Part shown: one piece after another, positions 22,777-24,935 of the stretch
Numbering within the stretch: position 1 is the first letter of the stretch
Layout of the letters: every line of letters begins with the position of its first letter
Source: CAZCDS01 sp964497585
GTDB lineage: Bacteria; Desulfobacterota; Desulfomonilia; Desulfomonilales; Desulfomonilaceae
Direction of reading: 5' to 3'
NCBI GenBank assembly: GCA_964497585.1
Contig: CAZCDS010000086.1
Location: 1-24,935 of the forward strand
DNA length: 24,935 bases
The notes under the pieces: model-generated
What the model was told of the DNA's origin: nothing
The model's input: only the letters and a program-made list of their open reading frames with translations
Databases searched by the model: none
Made by a program: the position numbers and the translations under genes

Positions 22777-23454
22777 ATGCGTGCCATCGGATACGCGAGA
22801 GTCTCGACCGACGAGCAGAGTCGAGACGGTGTCAGCCTGGAGATGCAAGTATCAAAAATCAAAGCGTACTGCGAGCTGAACGACCTGGAGCTGGTCGGTA
22901 TCCGCGAGGACGCAGGAATCTCCGCAAAGAATATCAAGGGCCGGCCAAGATTCCAGAAGGCTCTTGAGATGGTCTACTCGGGAAAGGCTGAGGCGCTTGT
23001 CGTGTGGAAACTCGACCGCGCCTTTCGGAGCACTCAGGATGCTCTGTCGGTAGCTGAAAGGCTGAACAAACAGGGCAAGGCTCTGATGAGCATCTCTGAA
23101 AAGCTCGACACGACGTCGGCCATCGGCGAGTTCTTCTTTACCCTCATGGCATCCCTGGCACAAATGGAAAGGCGGCTGATCGGGGAGCGGACATCCGCGG
23201 CACTTCAGACGAAGAGAGCGAAGGGGGAGCGAGTCGGGGAGATTCCTTTCGGTTACTCCCTTGCGCCTGACGGCAAGTCCCTGGTTGAGCATCAAGAGGA
23301 GCAACGGGCGTTGAGACTGATTCACCTTCTCAGGGAGGACGGCCGGAGTCTCAGGGCCATAAGCGATGAATTGAACCGGCAAGGTATCACGGCGAAAAAG
23401 GGCGGTGCGTGGACTCATGGACAAGTGCAGAGCGTCTTGAGACGCGCAGCCTAA
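22777..23454 (+). CDS. Serine recombinase (resolvase/invertase family)
   Basis: The 225-aa enzyme breaks and rejoins DNA through a phosphoserine linkage. The catalytic domain starts YARVSTDEQSRDGVSLEMQ with nucleophile Ser10 and Arg8, continues with the conserved Arg in GRPRFQKALE, and KLDRAFRSTQDAL, and then the long helix with MASLAQMERRLIGERT. After about residue 140 comes a short recombinase-type region (GEIPFGYSLAPDGKSLVEHQ) and a C-terminal HTH (GRSLRAISDELNRQGITAKK). The size is that of small resolvase/invertase proteins plus a little; no large zinc-ribbon domain is present. ATG at 22777 follows AAAGGAG. It is likely to act in cis on the element that carries it. Neighbouring genes are a small-protein operon and a nuclease. 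Confidence 0.93.
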   Translation: MRAIGYARVSTDEQSRDGVSLEMQVSKIKAYCELNDLELVGIREDAGISAKNIKGRPRFQKALEMVYSGKAEALVVWKLDRAFRSTQDALSVAERLNKQGKALMSISEKLDTTSAIGEFFFTLMASLAQMERRLIGERTSAALQTKRAKGERVGEIPFGYSLAPDGKSLVEHQEEQRALRLIHLLREDGRSLRAISDELNRQGITAKKGGAWTHGQVQSVLRRAA

Positions 23455-23513
23455 GAGATGACGTCCCGGAGGATTGCACAGCCGCCCCTGATAATGAATA
23501 GGAGCAAACGAGA

Positions 23514-24200
23514 ATGGTACAGAAGAACGTTGAGCCAGAGACTCTTATGGTTGTCGGGCGTTGCATGGAGCTACGTCAGACAGGTAGGTCGTGGGCGGAC
23601 ATCTGTGAGGTGACAAAGCTTGAGGGCTTCCACGAGGACACGAAAAAGCGGACTCTGGAAGTGTACTGGGGACGGCACAGGGACAAGATACCGGACCGGC
23701 TGCTAAAGCCTGACCGTGACTCCGAGACAGCGCGGTCAGAGTGGCAAGGAATTGTGGCGGAACTCCTGGGAGCCGAGCAACAGACAAAAGAGAAGCCTGC
23801 TGACTCTGTATTGCGCCAGAAGACACCCCATACTTCCCGTGACAAGGAATCCCCCGTCCCACCTGTATTGCCTGAGAACACACAAGATGCGCAGTTTGAC
23901 GAAGCGACCCTTGCGGACATCCGGGAAATGTTGAAATGGTGGAAGGATCACGGAGGCCCCAGGGCGCCCATGCCAGGAACCACCCAGGTCAGGCCCGACT
24001 TCAAACGAGGCAAGGCGCAGGTTGACCAGGTAATCAAGACGGTGCGAATTCATAAGGACATGGCACGCATGGCCGAGCGCAGGGCAAAAGAGGAAAAGGC
24101 GCGCACCGGTGGGACCTTCAACGGGCTTGTCGAAGTCCTGCTGTGGGAATACCTGGGATGCCCTGAAGAGCTGCTTGCACCTGAAGAGACCGAAGACTAG
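23514..24200 (+). CDS. Putative DNA-binding protein (HTH and RHH-like ends)
   Basis: ATG at 23514, preceded by AGGAG; 228 aa. The N-terminus has a helix-turn-helix-like stretch (MELRQTGRSWADICEVTKLE then HEDTKKRTLEVYW) and the middle (about 90-130) is a Pro/Thr-rich linker. The C-terminus (about 178-220) reads as a ribbon-helix-helix domain: strand VIKTVRIHKD, helix MARMAERRAKEEKAR, turn, helix TFNGLVEVLLWEYLG. It would bind DNA and is the best candidate in the module for the protein that recognises the TGTAWTACA palindrome, but that is only inference from position. No exact family is recognised. Confidence 0.7.
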   Translation: MVQKNVEPETLMVVGRCMELRQTGRSWADICEVTKLEGFHEDTKKRTLEVYWGRHRDKIPDRLLKPDRDSETARSEWQGIVAELLGAEQQTKEKPADSVLRQKTPHTSRDKESPVPPVLPENTQDAQFDEATLADIREMLKWWKDHGGPRAPMPGTTQVRPDFKRGKAQVDQVIKTVRIHKDMARMAERRAKEEKARTGGTFNGLVEVLLWEYLGCPEELLAPEETED

Positions 24201-24220
24201 GCGTCCTACCTTCTCGCCCC

Positions 24221-24703
24221 ATGAAATTGACACTCATTCAAGACACGCGAGAGCAGCGAGGATATTCCGAGCTTTTCGAGACACCGTGCATAGTTGATAC
24301 TTTGAGCGTGGGAGACTACTCTATTGCCGGCCTTGAACATCTCATAGCAACCGAGCGGAAGTCCCTACCCGACCTTCTCGGCAGTCTCACTCATGACCGG
24401 GAGCGTTTCGAGAGAGAGCTTGCAAAGGCACGAGCGTACCAGCGCTTCTATGTCATTGTTGAGGCCACTGCTTATGACATCTTGCATGGCCGATTCGGTA
24501 AGTACGGATCCGGCTGCAATGCAAAAGCGATATGGGAAACGGTAGCTGCATTCAGTATAAGGTACGCGCCTTTCCTCTTCGTCGGGGATCGGGTGACAGG
24601 CGCCCGACTGACTGAGTCTTTGCTGTTAAAGTATGCCCGAGAATGTTATAAGACTTGTGAACGCATGGAGCGAGCAAGCGGGGAGCTGGCCCGTGCGAGT
24701 TGA
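24221..24703 (+). CDS. ERCC4-domain (XPF-type) nuclease
   Basis: The 160-aa protein is a single ERCC4 nuclease domain: strand LTLIQDTREQ (D8 catalytic), LSVGDYSIAG, the diagnostic TERKSLPDLLGSL (E45, R46 and K47 by the family's ERKxxxD pattern), then RFERELAKARAYQRFYVIVE. There is no helicase or helix-hairpin-helix domain, so it is a stand-alone nuclease like those found in phages and mobile elements. It would cut branched or structured DNA, probably supporting recombination or replication of the element. The ATG at 24221 has only a weak upstream signal. It follows the previous gene by 20 bp and is the last complete gene. Confidence 0.9.
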   Translation: MKLTLIQDTREQRGYSELFETPCIVDTLSVGDYSIAGLEHLIATERKSLPDLLGSLTHDRERFERELAKARAYQRFYVIVEATAYDILHGRFGKYGSGCNAKAIWETVAAFSIRYAPFLFVGDRVTGARLTESLLLKYARECYKTCERMERASGELARAS

Positions 24704-24897
24704 GTCCTACCGCCCCTGAGAAAAAAAGGAGTCCCTGGAAATCTGAACGGCTTAGGTAGGGGCCGCGGGCTATCATGCACGATTCTTGACAATACTTTTT
24801 CCGAAAACCTTGGGCTCGATTCGATGACACCAAATTATTAGTACGTGACAGAATCGTGGCCCCACATGCCGTCTCGTGAGAGACTGGAATTATTATC

Positions 24898-24935
24898 ATG
24901 GCGACAAAATCCCATACGTTAAAGCTCGATATCAT
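24898..24935 (+). CDS. Possible 5' end of a further gene, cut by window edge
   Basis: An ATG at 24898 opens a frame (MATKSHTLKLDI...) that runs to the edge. No strong ribosome binding site precedes it, and only 12 codons are visible, so this is tentative. Confidence 0.25.
   Translation, partial: MATKSHTLKLDI

Overview
The window looks like a chromosomal segment of a Gram-negative bacterium. It has outer-membrane beta-barrel proteins with signal peptides, a PAS-type sensor kinase, a ferredoxin-nitroreductase and a molybdopterin-binding protein with a cysteine tail. The redox and molybdenum genes, the radical SAM/cobalamin enzyme and the large decayed intergenic spaces fit an anaerobic deltaproteobacterium (Desulfobacterota). 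That placement is inference from gene content, not a marker gene. Coding density is low and many spacers carry gene remnants and repeats, so this is an accessory region.

Layout. 471-4181 (minus): a NarL-type two-component system (PAS histidine kinase and LuxR response regulator) followed by a protein made of two tandem copies of one domain. 4182-6187: a long spacer with a micro-ORF behind a very strong Shine-Dalgarno and a 3' fragment of a tRNA-Arg(CCT), probably an integration scar. 6188-8552 (plus): a B12-binding radical SAM enzyme, then a protein with a double-glycine RiPP-type leader. 8695-9603 (minus): a ferredoxin-nitroreductase, bracketed by two direct copies of a repeat derived from the 3' end of the leader-bearing gene. 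10172-12521 (plus): a plasmid- or phage-like replication module (ribbon-helix-helix protein, primase-polymerase, and a DNA-binding-like protein whose linker is encoded by seven GGTTAGMA iteron-like repeats). 12852-13871: a MoeA-like molybdopterin-binding protein.

14450-21100: two paralogous inverse-autotransporter-type barrels on the minus strand. They share the same promoter architecture and a downstream gene remnant but carry unrelated cysteine-containing C-terminal domains. Around them lie decayed ParB/methyltransferase-like fragments, a secreted protein and two small membrane proteins.

21500-24703 (plus): a compact mobile-element module with three small proteins, a serine recombinase, a HTH/RHH-like protein and an ERCC4-type nuclease. 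Its roughly 320-nt leader contains a sequence that satisfies every core position of a hammerhead ribozyme (21670-21719). The leader promoter and the recombinase promoter share TTGACA followed 12-13 bp later by the palindrome TGTAWTACA, which suggests one repressor controls both. This ribozyme-led recombination module is the most striking part of the window; the radical SAM plus double-glycine leader pair and the modular barrel paralogues come next.
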